Positions 34,274-42,446 of a stretch of 64,000 bases of DNA are shown here, piece after piece. Every line of letters begins with the position of its first letter. The first letter of the stretch is position 1. The position numbers and the translations under genes are program-made. Origin of the DNA: a virus. The stretch is taken from the IMG/VR virus record IMGVR_UViG_3300029448_000010, positions 1 to 64,000 of that record. One strand, written 5' to 3'. The notes below the pieces were generated by a model that searched no databases, was not told the origin of the DNA, and saw only the letters and a list, made by a program, of their open reading frames with translations.

Positions 34274-34645
34274 CTAACACCTAAATTTGCTGGCTTTTGG
34301 TAATTCAAATAGAGTTGAAAAGGATGAAAGCCATTCACCTTTTTTACTAATTACCCACTCTTTTTCTTCTAAAAACTGCCAATCCTCAAAATTATGGATA
34401 GCAGAAGAATTATCCTCAAGTAATGTATTCACACTAGAGTATTCTTTTTCATTGAATATGATTTTAGTATCACCCGAAGCAAACATTATGCCGTATTTAC
34501 CACGGCCTAAGACATAGCCTTCGGGATAGAAGTCAGGCTTGAATACCGCAACTTCGTTTTGTATTATGGGGTCTGTAAGGTTCCACCCATTTAACTCAAA
34601 TAGTATTTTTAGTGCATCAGGAGATAAAAAATGCCTAAGATTCAT
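34274..34645 (-). CDS. Hypothetical protein next to the reductase
   Basis: 123 residues from ATG at 34645, alpha/beta with several aromatic residues ('GYVLGRGKYGIMFASGD'). It lies between the reductase gene and the terminator after the ubiquitin-like gene, so it may be the first gene of the reductase unit. No family is recognised. Confidence 0.7.
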   Translation of the reverse strand: MNLRHFLSPDALKILFELNGWNLTDPIIQNEVAVFKPDFYPEGYVLGRGKYGIMFASGDTKIIFNEKEYSSVNTLLEDNSSAIHNFEDWQFLEEKEWVISKKGEWLSSFSTLFELPKASKFRC

Positions 34646-34663
34646 TTTAACCACACTGCAAAA

Positions 34664-34708
34664 AGGGGAGAAAACAGGCCGGTTATGACCTATTTTCCCC
34701 CCAACAAT
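34664..34708 (-). terminator. Terminator after the ubiquitin-like gene
   Basis: On the minus strand a long hairpin (GGGGGGAAAATAGG pairing with CCTGTTTTCTCCCC) is followed by TTTTT. It lies 25 bases beyond the stop of the beta-grasp gene and separates it from the reductase unit. Confidence 0.85.
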
Positions 34709-34732
34709 GCGAGGCTAAACTTACTTATTAGT

Positions 34733-34933
34733 TTAACCGCCAACGATAGCAGGTGTCAATTCAACCGAGTCTATTGTAGTCCAGTCAATCTCACTAATTG
34801 TTTCCCTTGCGGTCATTTCACCGTTAAGGAATACCCAATGTGTAGGGTGTGTGTCAATCTGTTCAATAATCTCATCAGAAGCCAACACTAATTCAGTGTG
34901 GCCTGTCTCGTTCAAAATTGTTAACTTAATCAT
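34733..34933 (-). CDS. Ubiquitin-like beta-grasp protein ending in Gly-Gly
   Basis: 66 residues. The order of elements fits a beta-grasp: strand 'MIKLTILN', strand 'TELVLAS', helix 'DEIIEQID', strand 'HWVFLNGE'. The last strand 'DSVELTPAIVGG' is followed directly by the stop codon. The ending closely parallels MoaD/ThiS/SAMP proteins (DEVALxPPVxGG), whose terminal Gly-Gly is adenylated by E1-like enzymes. The same block encodes an E1-like protein and a JAMM protease. It could be a protein modifier or a sulfur carrier. The gene has its own terminator and is coupled to a tiny frame upstream. Confidence 0.8.
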   Translation of the reverse strand: MIKLTILNETGHTELVLASDEIIEQIDTHPTHWVFLNGEMTARETISEIDWTTIDSVELTPAIVGG

Positions 34934-34992
34934 TCTATCATCTCCATTCTATTCTCTCTATGTTCTTGTACCATATAAGGCGAGTCATTCAT
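34930..34992 (-). CDS. Possible 20-residue coupled peptide
   Basis: A short frame starting 'MNDSPYMVQEHRE' with stop-start overlaps on both sides (tiny membrane-protein gene and ubiquitin-like gene). It may be real or may only serve translational coupling. Confidence 0.3.
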   Translation of the reverse strand: MNDSPYMVQEHRENRMEMIE

Positions 34993-35104
34993 TGTCACCA
35001 TCTCCGGCGTTTGCTAGTAAGGCTAGCGGCCCCGTTATTGTTGATACTACCACTATTGCAGGTACTATCATTATTGCATCTTTTATTAGTTTTAACATTC
35101 CCAT
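34985..35104 (-). CDS. Tiny membrane protein, 39 residues
   Basis: 'MGMLKLIKDAIMIVPAIVVV' begins a single hydrophobic helix of about 25 residues, with an acidic C-terminus ('AGDGDNE'). It could be a membrane anchor or signal-like peptide. It lies between the coiled-coil protein and the ubiquitin-like gene. Confidence 0.55.
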   Translation of the reverse strand: MGMLKLIKDAIMIVPAIVVVSTITGPLALLANAGDGDNE

Positions 35105-35106
35105 AT

Positions 35107-36438
35107 TTATTCACCTTTTATTTTTTCTATTTCTTCACTTGCTTGTTTTCTAGTTAAGTTCTTTCTCCATTCTTTGTTATCTTCAGGAGCATAAAATAAG
35201 TCCTGTAAATAATTCAGTTGGGCTGGAGTAGCCATTTTGTTTAATATCTCTTTTAGTTTGTTTATTTGAGTGTCGCTTAGTGGTTTTTTAACAACCATTT
35301 GCTGTTTAACACTCTTTAGGAAAGACATCTCCCAAGCATTACTACCTAGTTTAGAATCAAATACTCTAATACCGTAGTAATTACACATCTGCTCAAATTC
35401 CTCTCCTAAACCATATGCACCATCCAAATAATCAGTTGCATTTGCTAACTTAATTTCTTTGGCTTTAGCCTCTCTAACCATTCTTTCTGCGATTTTTGCG
35501 GCTCTTTCTTTTTCTATTCTTTCTGCTTCAAGTCTTCTTGCTTCAACATTTTCAGGAAGATTGTAAATCCTTTCTTTTTCCAACCTTTCTTCTTCTCTTA
35601 TTCTTTGGTCTTCAAGAATACGCCGTCGCCTTTCTTCATCTCTGACTCTTCTTGCTTCTCTTCGTGCCAATTCTTCTGTTGTCTGCTTTAGAGCATAATT
35701 CATTTTATTATTGTATTCGCTTCTATGCTTTGCATTACACATAGCATCAAAGATAATCATGTCTTGCCACAACTTATCTGTTGGATAACCTCTTGTTTGA
35801 GATTGCGCCCTTGAATTATCAGGGTGTTCCCATCTCCAAACAATAGAAGCCATGCGATAGTAATTGCTAGTAGGTGCGCCTTCTGCTTTCTTTCTTAGTT
35901 TAGAAGAGTATTTGTATTCCTGAGAAACACCATGCCAATACAAATTAGTACCCTTAGCATTAATCAATATATCAATATCCTTGACTCTCTCATAAATAGC
36001 ATCAAACTGTTCACCGTTTTGGTGCATCCATGCTTTAGCCATCATAGTCTTTGTTCTTTCTTGAATCCACTTATCAATATCTCCTTGAGTAATGTCGGCA
36101 ATATCAATTCCTGTTCTTTGTGATATTTCTTTCATAATCAAGTATGTATTAATGTGGTCTGAACCAACACATTCAACTATACCGTTTTCTGTATTAACTA
36201 TCTCAAAGTGATATACTACACTATGACCACAAAGACATTTACCTCGCCCCATTTGCGAGTTTCTAACCCAATCCGGCATATTGTCTTCTCCGCCCCACCA
36301 AACATTACCTGTGGCTATCCATTCTTCTTTAGCCTCTTCGTAATTATCTGCTACGGATAATTCAACCATCTTCTTCATTAAAGCCCTGTCCCATCGACCT
36401 GAACCTAATTGTCTTTTTGCTACTATTGTTTCAGCCAT
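35107..36438 (-). CDS. Coiled-coil protein with N-terminal zinc-like module
   Basis: 443 residues. Near residue 68 'CLCGHSVVYHFEIVNTENG' and 'ECVGSDHI' form a module seen in many phage proteins (C-x-C-G...N-x-x-N...VGS-x-C/H). Residues about 250-330 are a highly charged Arg/Glu-rich helix, probably a long coiled coil. A compact C-terminal domain follows. Function is unknown; it may be a scaffold or nucleic-acid-binding protein. Confidence 0.75.
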   Translation of the reverse strand: MAETIVAKRQLGSGRWDRALMKKMVELSVADNYEEAKEEWIATGNVWWGGEDNMPDWVRNSQMGRGKCLCGHSVVYHFEIVNTENGIVECVGSDHINTYLIMKEISQRTGIDIADITQGDIDKWIQERTKTMMAKAWMHQNGEQFDAIYERVKDIDILINAKGTNLYWHGVSQEYKYSSKLRKKAEGAPTSNYYRMASIVWRWEHPDNSRAQSQTRGYPTDKLWQDMIIFDAMCNAKHRSEYNNKMNYALKQTTEELARREARRVRDEERRRRILEDQRIREEERLEKERIYNLPENVEARRLEAERIEKERAAKIAERMVREAKAKEIKLANATDYLDGAYGLGEEFEQMCNYYGIRVFDSKLGSNAWEMSFLKSVKQQMVVKKPLSDTQINKLKEILNKMATPAQLNYLQDLFYAPEDNKEWRKNLTRKQASEEIEKIKGE

Positions 36439-36440
36439 TT

Positions 36441-36605
36441 TTATTCACCATTATAATTTAATTTGTACTGTTTTGCTAGTGTGAGTGCATCATTGTAAGT
36501 GATATGGGAATTTCTTTCCATGTTCACTTTAACAATCCATGTTGCTATCTCCGCCACCGAATCTCCATCCGATAACATCATAGATAAATGTTTCATATAT
36601 CCCAT
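36441..36605 (-). CDS. Small hypothetical protein
   Basis: 54 residues from ATG at 36605 ('MGYMKHLSMMLSDGD'), which overlaps the upstream stop (TGATG). A longer non-ATG start is possible. It is helical and not recognised. Confidence 0.65.
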   Translation of the reverse strand: MGYMKHLSMMLSDGDSVAEIATWIVKVNMERNSHITYNDALTLAKQYKLNYNGE

Positions 36606-36865
36606 CAGGACATCATCTCTTCGTGCCAATCTTTTTCAAATTGCCTTTGTTCCATAAGATAACTTGTCAAGATTGTGTCAATCTTTTCAGGTAAATTATC
36701 TATAATGCCAGCAATTAGTTTTCTATTCAGACTTAGCCATATCCTATGATAAGTGTTCAGAACCACCTTTGGTTCATCATTCTCATTCTGTGATATACAG
36801 ATAGGCGGTAGGTCTTCGCTATTTACTATTCTAAATTCAACATTTGTTCTTGGTTCTCTATTCAT
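36605..36865 (-). CDS. Hypothetical protein
   Basis: 86 residues with a polar N-terminus then helical, ending 'WHEEMMS'. It is tightly coupled to both neighbours and not recognised. Confidence 0.7.
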   Translation of the reverse strand: MNREPRTNVEFRIVNSEDLPPICISQNENDEPKVVLNTYHRIWLSLNRKLIAGIIDNLPEKIDTILTSYLMEQRQFEKDWHEEMMS

Positions 36866-37168
36866 TCAAATCCCTCCTGCTAACGCAAAAATGTTAGATA
36901 CATTCTTGTGTGCAATAAATCCCTCAACAGTCGCTAAAAAGTCTTGAGAGTCATTAATATATTTACTGTGATTAACCAAGAGACTAGACACTGTTTGTGC
37001 TAGTTTCTGATTACTTAAACCTGATAGTAATTTAGACAACTCAAATGCTAGATGTTCTCTATAATTATCATCCATCATACATGAGATACATTCCTTCTTA
37101 ATCATACAATCGTGTTGATGGTCAGGTTCAATTACATATCCTTTACCTTTACATTCTAGACATTCCAT
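36866..37168 (-). CDS. Zinc-binding hypothetical protein
   Basis: 100 residues. The first 33 contain 'CLEC', 'HQHDC' and 'CISC', enough for one or two zinc sites; the first block resembles a CxxCxGxG chaperone-type knuckle. The rest is helical. It ends Gly-Gly-Ile, so it is not a candidate modifier. Confidence 0.7.
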   Translation of the reverse strand: MECLECKGKGYVIEPDHQHDCMIKKECISCMMDDNYREHLAFELSKLLSGLSNQKLAQTVSSLLVNHSKYINDSQDFLATVEGFIAHKNVSNIFALAGGI

Positions 37169-37419
37169 CAGAAATCCGCCTCCGTATTAAATTCATCAAA
37201 GGTAGTCTTTTGAGTCCAATACTGATAGGCTAACATAGCAGTTAGCATCATATTGTAATTGACATGGTTAGGGTTATCCAAATAATTAGCATTGGCTTTA
37301 CCTAATGCGTTAGTTGACCCTATTCTCTTTTCATGCCTATATTCTCTATCCACAGGTACATGTACTGTACCGTATTCTTGTTCTAACAAGTCCGTTATTG
37401 TTTGTTCTATATCATTCAT
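37168..37419 (-). CDS. Hypothetical protein
   Basis: 83 residues with a helical N-terminus, an Asn/His-rich middle and an acidic C-terminus. It overlaps the next gene by one base. It is not recognised. Confidence 0.7.
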   Translation of the reverse strand: MNDIEQTITDLLEQEYGTVHVPVDREYRHEKRIGSTNALGKANANYLDNPNHVNYNMMLTAMLAYQYWTQKTTFDEFNTEADF

Positions 37420-37423
37420 ATTA

Positions 37424-37642
37424 TTATTCCTCCTTTTTTACTAGTGGTGGAATCCACCTTGAGTTGTAAAGAGCGTTATATTCCTCCAAACATGACCCAC
37501 ATAATCTAAACTCTATTACTTCTTCATTGAAGGTAGTAGTCATATCATATGTTGCTCTAAGGCCACATCTTGTGCATTTTGGAACCGGAATAACCGGAAT
37601 CCTTTTTATTTGTTTAAATTTATTTCTAATCCAATTAATCAT
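37424..37642 (-). CDS. Small zinc-ribbon protein
   Basis: 72 residues from ATG at 37642 ('MINWIRNKFKQIKR'), with an amphipathic basic N-terminus, then 'CTRC' near residue 23 and 'CGSC' near residue 48. This is a classic two-knuckle zinc ribbon. It probably binds nucleic acid or a protein partner. Confidence 0.7.
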   Translation of the reverse strand: MINWIRNKFKQIKRIPVIPVPKCTRCGLRATYDMTTTFNEEVIEFRLCGSCLEEYNALYNSRWIPPLVKKEE

Positions 37643-37818
37643 ATTATCACCTAAATGGGCGAGGATAAACACGCTTATGTTTTAATGCAGTTGGTATCAA
37701 TAGACATTGTACCAATGAATAAGTCGCACTTCAAACACTTTGCCCGCTAAGTAGCGTTTTTTTATTAGCAAACCTCTTTGTCTTGGTAGTGGATAGAACC
37801 ACCTATGTACTACCTTGA
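37643..37818. other. Short non-coding stretch with hairpins
   Basis: No convincing gene. A perfect small hairpin CGCTA-AG-TAGCG (37745-37756) followed by T7 is oriented as a plus-strand terminator, although no plus-strand gene is seen. A larger imperfect hairpin (about 37777-37816, ends GGTAGT/ACTACC) lies after the next minus-strand gene. A small RNA or antisense transcript is possible. Confidence 0.4.
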
Positions 37819-37962
37819 CTATAATTTCTGATAGGCAATAATACCTACCCTTTTACCACTAACATATAGATGAATTACATCACCTTTTATTTCTAAATCG
37901 GTGACATCATCAATATACTTAGATGCCCAACCGAGCAAATATTCCTTTTTTAAGTCATTCAT
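37819..37962 (-). CDS. Small hypothetical protein, 47 residues
   Basis: 'MNDLKKEYLLGW' helix then beta strands ('DVIHLYVSGKRVGIIAY'). It lies directly downstream of the MazG-like gene. It is not recognised. Confidence 0.6.
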   Translation of the reverse strand: MNDLKKEYLLGWASKYIDDVTDLEIKGDVIHLYVSGKRVGIIAYQKL

Positions 37963-37971
37963 AATATCACA

Positions 37972-38307
37972 TCAAAAAGATTTACCGTGCATAAATTCAC
38001 GGCTTTCGTTATATTCAATCTTAGCCTCTATTGCACCTGCAATATCTAAGTCTTTACCAAAGGCATAATCCATAATACGGATTACTGCATCTGCCAATTC
38101 TTCTTCAACAGATGAGTATTCCATAATCTTATTAGAAGTGGGGTTATCATCCCTTAGTGCTTCTAATGCTTCACTTATTTCAGCATGAATTAAAGCCATC
38201 CGTTCACCGTCATTTGGAACCTCTTTCCAAAAACCATGATTAACTGCATTCTTGTAAACCTTCTTGGCTATCTTATTCCATTGTTTTTCAAAACTCAAAT
38301 TTTTCAC
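37972..38307 (-). CDS. MazG-like nucleotide pyrophosphohydrolase
   Basis: 111 residues. The metal-binding helices are visible: 'HAEISEALEAL' (E-x-x-E/A-E) near residue 43 and 'EEELADAVIRIMDYA' (E-x-x-D) near residue 72, the all-alpha NTP-PPase signature. Such enzymes remove non-canonical or signalling nucleotides; viral copies may lower (p)ppGpp or clean the dNTP pool for the viral reductase and polymerase. The start overlaps the upstream gene by 20 bases. Confidence 0.88.
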   Translation of the reverse strand: MKNLSFEKQWNKIAKKVYKNAVNHGFWKEVPNDGERMALIHAEISEALEALRDDNPTSNKIMEYSSVEEELADAVIRIMDYAFGKDLDIAGAIEAKIEYNESREFMHGKSF

Positions 38308-38536
38308 CTCTATTAATTGCCGCTTCTTGTAACTTCGCTATATGCCTTCTTGGTGCATGTTGCTTTGCCATTACCTGTATTAATGATTCACTAACACTAG
38401 CAGGTACAGGCACTATCGTTGCACATTTGCTACATAAAGGCTTATTCGTTTTATCACATATTGTTACTGATGACTTGCTACCTTTACAAAAGGCACAAGC
38501 CGGTTTCTTACTCATCATATTCTTCAATCCTACCAT
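38288..38536 (-). CDS. Zinc-finger protein
   Basis: 82 residues. 'CAFCKG' near residue 14 and 'CSKC' near residue 35 form a zinc ribbon. The helical C-terminal half is basic. A GGAGGAATAAAT site upstream supports the ATG at 38536. Function is unknown. Confidence 0.7.
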   Translation of the reverse strand: MVGLKNMMSKKPACAFCKGSKSSVTICDKTNKPLCSKCATIVPVPASVSESLIQVMAKQHAPRRHIAKLQEAAINRGEKFEF

Positions 38537-38538
38537 AT

Positions 38539-38796
38539 TTATTCCTCCATATTATTTACCGGACAATCAACATTTAATGTTTGATGGTCTAAGTTATTGC
38601 ATTCGCAAATATCTTCAGGATTATCTCCATCGACCCATGTTCCTTTTACAAGATAATAACCACAATCATTGAGTAAGTCTGAAGCATCTCTTAATAACTT
38701 TGAGAGGAATATGATATATTCTGCACATTCAGTACATGCTTTTTCTTCCATAATCTCATCAAATAGTCTCACTGTATCTTCTATTCTCATATTCAT
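38539..38796 (-). CDS. Cysteine-containing hypothetical protein
   Basis: 85 acidic residues with 'CTEC' near 21, 'CEC' near 64 and one more Cys near 78, compatible with a zinc site. It is not recognised. Confidence 0.65.
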   Translation of the reverse strand: MNMRIEDTVRLFDEIMEEKACTECAEYIIFLSKLLRDASDLLNDCGYYLVKGTWVDGDNPEDICECNNLDHQTLNVDCPVNNMEE

Positions 38797-38930
38797 TCCT
38801 CACATACACATCTAACTTGAAATGTTCTCCACGCATCAGTAAAAGATACATTATCAAGAGCGTTATATTTAGCCGTAGCGTCACAAGTCCTACATGTCAT
38901 TGTTTCCATTTGTACTAATTTTCCATTCAT
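38793..38930 (-). CDS. Small zinc-knuckle protein, 45 residues
   Basis: 'CRTC' near residue 13 and 'CVC' near residue 41 suggest a zinc site. It is ATGA-coupled to the next gene and ends 'CEE', within the shared ribosome-binding region. Function is unknown. Confidence 0.6.
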   Translation of the reverse strand: MNGKLVQMETMTCRTCDATAKYNALDNVSFTDAWRTFQVRCVCEE

Positions 38931-39125
38931 TCAAATACACCCCATAAACATTCTAGCCCATTCGCTAAACTTACTGTAATAAACTACATCATCTGCATTT
39001 ACTTCAGACAAGTCGAAAGAAGCATCAGTTAAGAATACTACGCTTTTAGTACCTTTATCCCATGCTACTTCTTTGGTTATCTCCCATTCATCTAGTGCTT
39101 TTATCATTATACTATATTTATTCAT
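38931..39125 (-). CDS. Small hypothetical protein
   Basis: 64 residues, beta-rich then aromatic helix ('FSEWARMFMGC'). It lies just downstream of the SF1 helicase gene. It is not recognised. Confidence 0.65.
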   Translation of the reverse strand: MNKYSIMIKALDEWEITKEVAWDKGTKSVVFLTDASFDLSEVNADDVVYYSKFSEWARMFMGCI

Positions 39126-39129
39126 ATTA

Positions 39130-40563
39130 TCATCTCTTTGGTTTTGGCCCGCAATAGAACAGATTCTTCTTTGCTCTAGTAATTGCTACATAGCAAATGT
39201 TTCTCTCTTCTTTAGGATTAGTAGCCTTTGGGTGAGGCATTCTTTCAGTAGCAAGGATATATACATTGTCTGCTTCAAGACCCTTGGCCTTGTGAACAGT
39301 GGATAGCATAATCTCACCTTTGTCATTGTTATCGAATACTCTCTTAATTTCAGCAATAATTCCACCAACAGTGTCAGCCTTACTTGAAAGAATAAGCAAA
39401 CATTCATGCTTGTCTTCAAGGTTATTTGCTTGGTTAAACTTCTCAGCCTTAACCAATTTATTATACTGGAAAGTATAGTCTTGTTGTAGTAAATCAATAA
39501 ACTCTTTTGAACCCATACTCTCGTTAGAAGTAATCTTCTTAACTGCATTAATCAATCCCTTAGTCATGTCACGGCCTAGAATATAGGCAGACTTACCTTG
39601 AAGGATTAGGTCATAGAAAGCAGAAACTAGCGGTGCATTATATCTGCACAATACCATATCTCCCTCTAAAGGAGTAAAGGCCGCATTTACAATTACATTA
39701 CCATCTTCTGCATCAGAACGGCAACTAAAATCTGTTACATATCTGTTTGCTTCAGCAACGACGCTTTTAGGACATCTCCAAGTTAGACTCAAGGAGAAAC
39801 GCTTTGTTTCTCTATCATCATGACTTAATCTTTCAGCAAACATATTCATTGAATTTGAATCTGCTCCACGGAAGCCATAAATTGCCTGATTAGGGTCGCC
39901 TACAATAATACATCTGCCGCTTCCCACACATCTTGAAATTAACTCTCTTTGCATTTCATTGAAGTCTTGCGCTTCATCAACGAATAGAGTATCAAAGGTA
40001 GGTAATGGCATGTTTAGCACCAAAGGCAACCAAATCATATCATCAAAATCAATCATTGAAGTATTCTCCATACATCTGTTAAGAATGGCTGGAATGTTCG
40101 CTAATGCGATTGCTTCTTCACGGTCTGATTTAAATTCAACATTGTATTCATCAATTAGTCTATGAATTTCTAGAACATCATTACCATCAATCAATGAACC
40201 TTTAATTAGACTAATTAGTTTAACTAGTGGCTGTGCGTAAAAGTCACGACCTAGAATATCATCAATAATATTCTTTACTTTGAAGTTGTTTACTTTGGTT
40301 TTGATACCTGCGGCTCTTAATGCTGCAAATCCTAAAGCATGGAAAGTTTTTGCTTCAACATCATTAGGAAGTCTTTCTCCTAATTCAGTCGCTATTGACT
40401 TATTAAATGCCAAAAACGCTTTCTTATTTCCATTATCTCTATTCGCTCCTTCAACAATTGTAAAGGTTTTACCAACACCGGCTCCCGCATCAACTATGAT
40501 GTGTGAGTTACCGTGTGCTATTTCCTCCCATATTGCTCTTTGTTCTATTGTTCCATTTATCAT
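39130..40563 (-). CDS. SF1 (UvrD/Dda-like) DNA helicase
   Basis: 477 residues. Motif I 'GAGVGKTFT' near residue 28, motif Ia 'FLAFNKS', motif II 'LFVDEAQDFN' near residue 195, motif III 'GDPNQAIYGFRG', motif V 'LSTVHKAKGLE' and motif VI 'YVAITRAKKNLFY' are all present in order. The compact size without large UvrD insertions resembles phage Dda. It is the first gene of the long early block and has a GGAGG site. It probably serves origin opening, strand displacement or recombination. Confidence 0.93.
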   Translation of the reverse strand: MINGTIEQRAIWEEIAHGNSHIIVDAGAGVGKTFTIVEGANRDNGNKKAFLAFNKSIATELGERLPNDVEAKTFHALGFAALRAAGIKTKVNNFKVKNIIDDILGRDFYAQPLVKLISLIKGSLIDGNDVLEIHRLIDEYNVEFKSDREEAIALANIPAILNRCMENTSMIDFDDMIWLPLVLNMPLPTFDTLFVDEAQDFNEMQRELISRCVGSGRCIIVGDPNQAIYGFRGADSNSMNMFAERLSHDDRETKRFSLSLTWRCPKSVVAEANRYVTDFSCRSDAEDGNVIVNAAFTPLEGDMVLCRYNAPLVSAFYDLILQGKSAYILGRDMTKGLINAVKKITSNESMGSKEFIDLLQQDYTFQYNKLVKAEKFNQANNLEDKHECLLILSSKADTVGGIIAEIKRVFDNNDKGEIMLSTVHKAKGLEADNVYILATERMPHPKATNPKEERNICYVAITRAKKNLFYCGPKPKR

Positions 40564-40799
40564 TGTTATTCCTCCATTTTTATTTGTGAGTAGGTGGGAG
40601 AAGGAGTGCGATGTATAAATACATCATATCTTCTTGTTGTAGCCCCTTGCTCTCGACTTCTCCCGTTGAAGCGGTAATACTTGGTATTACTTTTTGCTCC
40701 AATACTAAGGGGGGCCACACTATATGAAGGGTGCCGCAGGTCGCCCGACCCCCCTTGATTAACAATTAAATGCCAATCTAGGGTCACTTAACAGTCAAT
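40564..40799 (-). promoter_or_regulatory. Leader and promoter region of the long early block
   Basis: About 230 bases without a convincing gene. AT-rich TATA-like stretches (near 40763-40775 and 40717-40725 on the minus strand) and a GC-rich segment able to fold lie upstream of the helicase. An open frame of 73 codons from a GTG exists here, but its sequence looks random. This is the most likely promoter of the early transcript. Confidence 0.45.
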
Positions 40800-40843
40800 A
40801 AAAAAAGCCCCCACCGAGAGCGAACTCCCGATGAGGGCAATAG
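40799..40843 (-). terminator. Terminator of the gene ending at 40888
   Basis: Minus-strand hairpin GCCCTCATCGGGAG/CTCTCGGTGGGGGC (with G-U pairs) followed by T7. Confidence 0.8.
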
Positions 40844-40887
40844 CCTGTTAAGGCGAAACCATACCGACTTAATCAAAGCGAATTACT

Positions 40888-41364
40888 TCACTCTGAAGAA
40901 TCATCTGACAAAAGCGAGTTAACGCTTCCATCCCATGTCTTTAGACGATACTGCTTAGAAAGCATGTTTCGTACTTTCTTAGTCTGTGCCGAAGCATAGT
41001 CTTCAGCAGAGTCAAATACTCCGCCACCGGACTTTGCGTGTTTTAGAGACACTGCCGCTATAATACCATCATGGTTATAGTACGCTAATGCCGCTTCTTC
41101 AACAACTCCACAAATGCGGTCAATTGCTACTCTAACTGCTGCTGGAACACTACTTCTTTGTCCACGACGGCCCAAAGGTGAACCATCACGGCCCTTCAAT
41201 AGTGCCTTTAGTGCGTTTGTAGCCGCATCTCTTTCATTCGGGTTTTCCTGACCAACTTGAAGGTGCAACTCAACAACTTGCTTGAGTGCGCCATCTAACT
41301 GTTCATCTGCTTCTAGGTAATCGTTAATCTCGATAACGAGACTGTCCCATTTTACATCTTCCAT
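40888..41364 (-). CDS. Acidic protein, family with two paralogues in this window
   Basis: About 158 residues from ATG at 41364 with GGGGAGGAA upstream. It shares with the proteins at 44710-45237 and 45513-45998 the order: acidic helical N-terminus, a basic block 'GRRGQRSSVPAAVRVAID', 'LKHAKSGGGVFDSAEDYA', then a 'TWDGS' motif and an acidic tail. It is the most diverged of the three. Such a repeated abundant-looking small protein might bind DNA or a host target. Function is unknown. Confidence 0.75.
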   Translation of the reverse strand: MEDVKWDSLVIEINDYLEADEQLDGALKQVVELHLQVGQENPNERDAATNALKALLKGRDGSPLGRRGQRSSVPAAVRVAIDRICGVVEEAALAYYNHDGIIAAVSLKHAKSGGGVFDSAEDYASAQTKKVRNMLSKQYRLKTWDGSVNSLLSDDSSE

Positions 41365-41419
41365 ATTTCTCAATTCCTCCCCGCTAACTACGGGGCAAAC
41401 TCTCCACTGGCTAACCATA

Positions 41420-42080
41420 TATAAGGAGAGTCAATGACCTATTTCCGATGTAATTCAGACACCTTTACTTATTACACCTACAACATAATGATTATCAATA
41501 ATAATTAACTAATTACGATATATCGAATTATAATTAAAAAAGAAATGGCTCATTTTAATTAGGCAAACATTATTCCACCGGAAAAATAAGAGGAATAATA
41601 ATAGGTAGTAAAACGACAGGGTTGTGATACATAACTATTCTAATTCTAGGAGGTTTGACATTATTCCATTATTCCACTTTTTTTAGGGGGTCACTATCTC
41701 ATAGGGTCTATACATAACCCTAGAGAATCTAAGGGGTTCATATCCCATAAGAAACAAAGGGGATATACTTGTCAGATTGCCTTAGAGTATATGGAATAAT
41801 GGAATAATGGAATAAAAAAATATCTTTATACTTATGTTACATAACCCTCTAGTTTCTTTAATTATATTTCCATTTTGGGGTGGAAACATCGGTGGAAACA
41901 TCTTTTCCATTGTATATTATATGATATATTATATTCATATTGAATACCTATACCATAGTTATACGCTCAATTGAAAGATAGATTAACTAATAGTCCACTA
42001 TTCCGGTAGTGAAATATTACCTCCAAATAATCGCTCGTTAATACTATGTATCTTGGTTGTAGTGGCACTTTGCAGAACGG
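41420..42080. other. AT-rich iteron region, candidate replication origin
   Basis: No gene is seen in about 700 bases. Repeated elements include TTATTCCATTATTCCA (41661-41676), its inverted counterpart with three units of TGGAATAA (41792-41814), single copies near 41570 and 41592, and a perfect 12-bp tandem repeat GGTGGAAACATC at 41879-41902. A very AT-rich stretch follows (41908-41945). Iterons, an inverted-repeat pair and an AT-rich unwinding segment next to the early helicase promoter are typical of origins. Confidence 0.55.
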
Positions 42081-42084
42081 AAAC

Positions 42085-42137
42085 CCTAAAAAAATAGGAG
42101 GGGAGGCTCCATAGGGGGCGAACCCCCTATGAAGCCA
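42085..42137 (-). terminator. Terminator of the gene ending at 42186
   Basis: Long perfect hairpin: CATAGGGGG-CGAA-CCCCCTATG extended by GGCT/AGCC, followed on the minus strand by a T-rich TATTTTTTTA. Confidence 0.9.
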
Positions 42138-42185
42138 ACTTTGGGTGCAATACCCAGTTAACTGAGTGAAAAATCAGATAATTCT

Positions 42186-42446
42186 TCATTCGTCGTTGCG
42201 CTTATTGTTCAACCTGCGAATCATGTTGACAATTTTGTTCTGGTCGTATTTGGTAAAACTACCTGACATGACTATTCTCAAATCTTCATTGAGATGAAAC
42301 CTGTCAAGTCTGATGCTGGGATTAACATCCATCAATCGCCCGACAAAAGCCAGTATTTTCTTTCTATATCTAAAAGCATCAGAGCAGTATTGAATATCAA
42401 TACTCCCTGCGCCAGTCATCAAGTCTATGTTCATTTGTGCGCCCAT
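42186..42446 (-). CDS. Small hypothetical protein, operator-controlled
   Basis: 86 residues, alpha/beta with a basic C-terminus ('MIRRLNNKRNDE'). The start ATG at 42446 has GGTGAT upstream. The gene forms its own transcription unit between the palindrome at 42506-42515 and the terminator at 42085-42137. It is not recognised. Confidence 0.75.
   Translation of the reverse strand: MGAQMNIDLMTGAGSIDIQYCSDAFRYRKKILAFVGRLMDVNPSIRLDRFHLNEDLRIVMSGSFTKYDQNKIVNMIRRLNNKRNDE

Noticed and set aside
40566-40787. Minus-strand frames of 73 and 61 codons ahead of the helicase
   Set aside because: They overlap each other, start at poor codons without a binding site, and sit in the probable promoter and leader of the early block.
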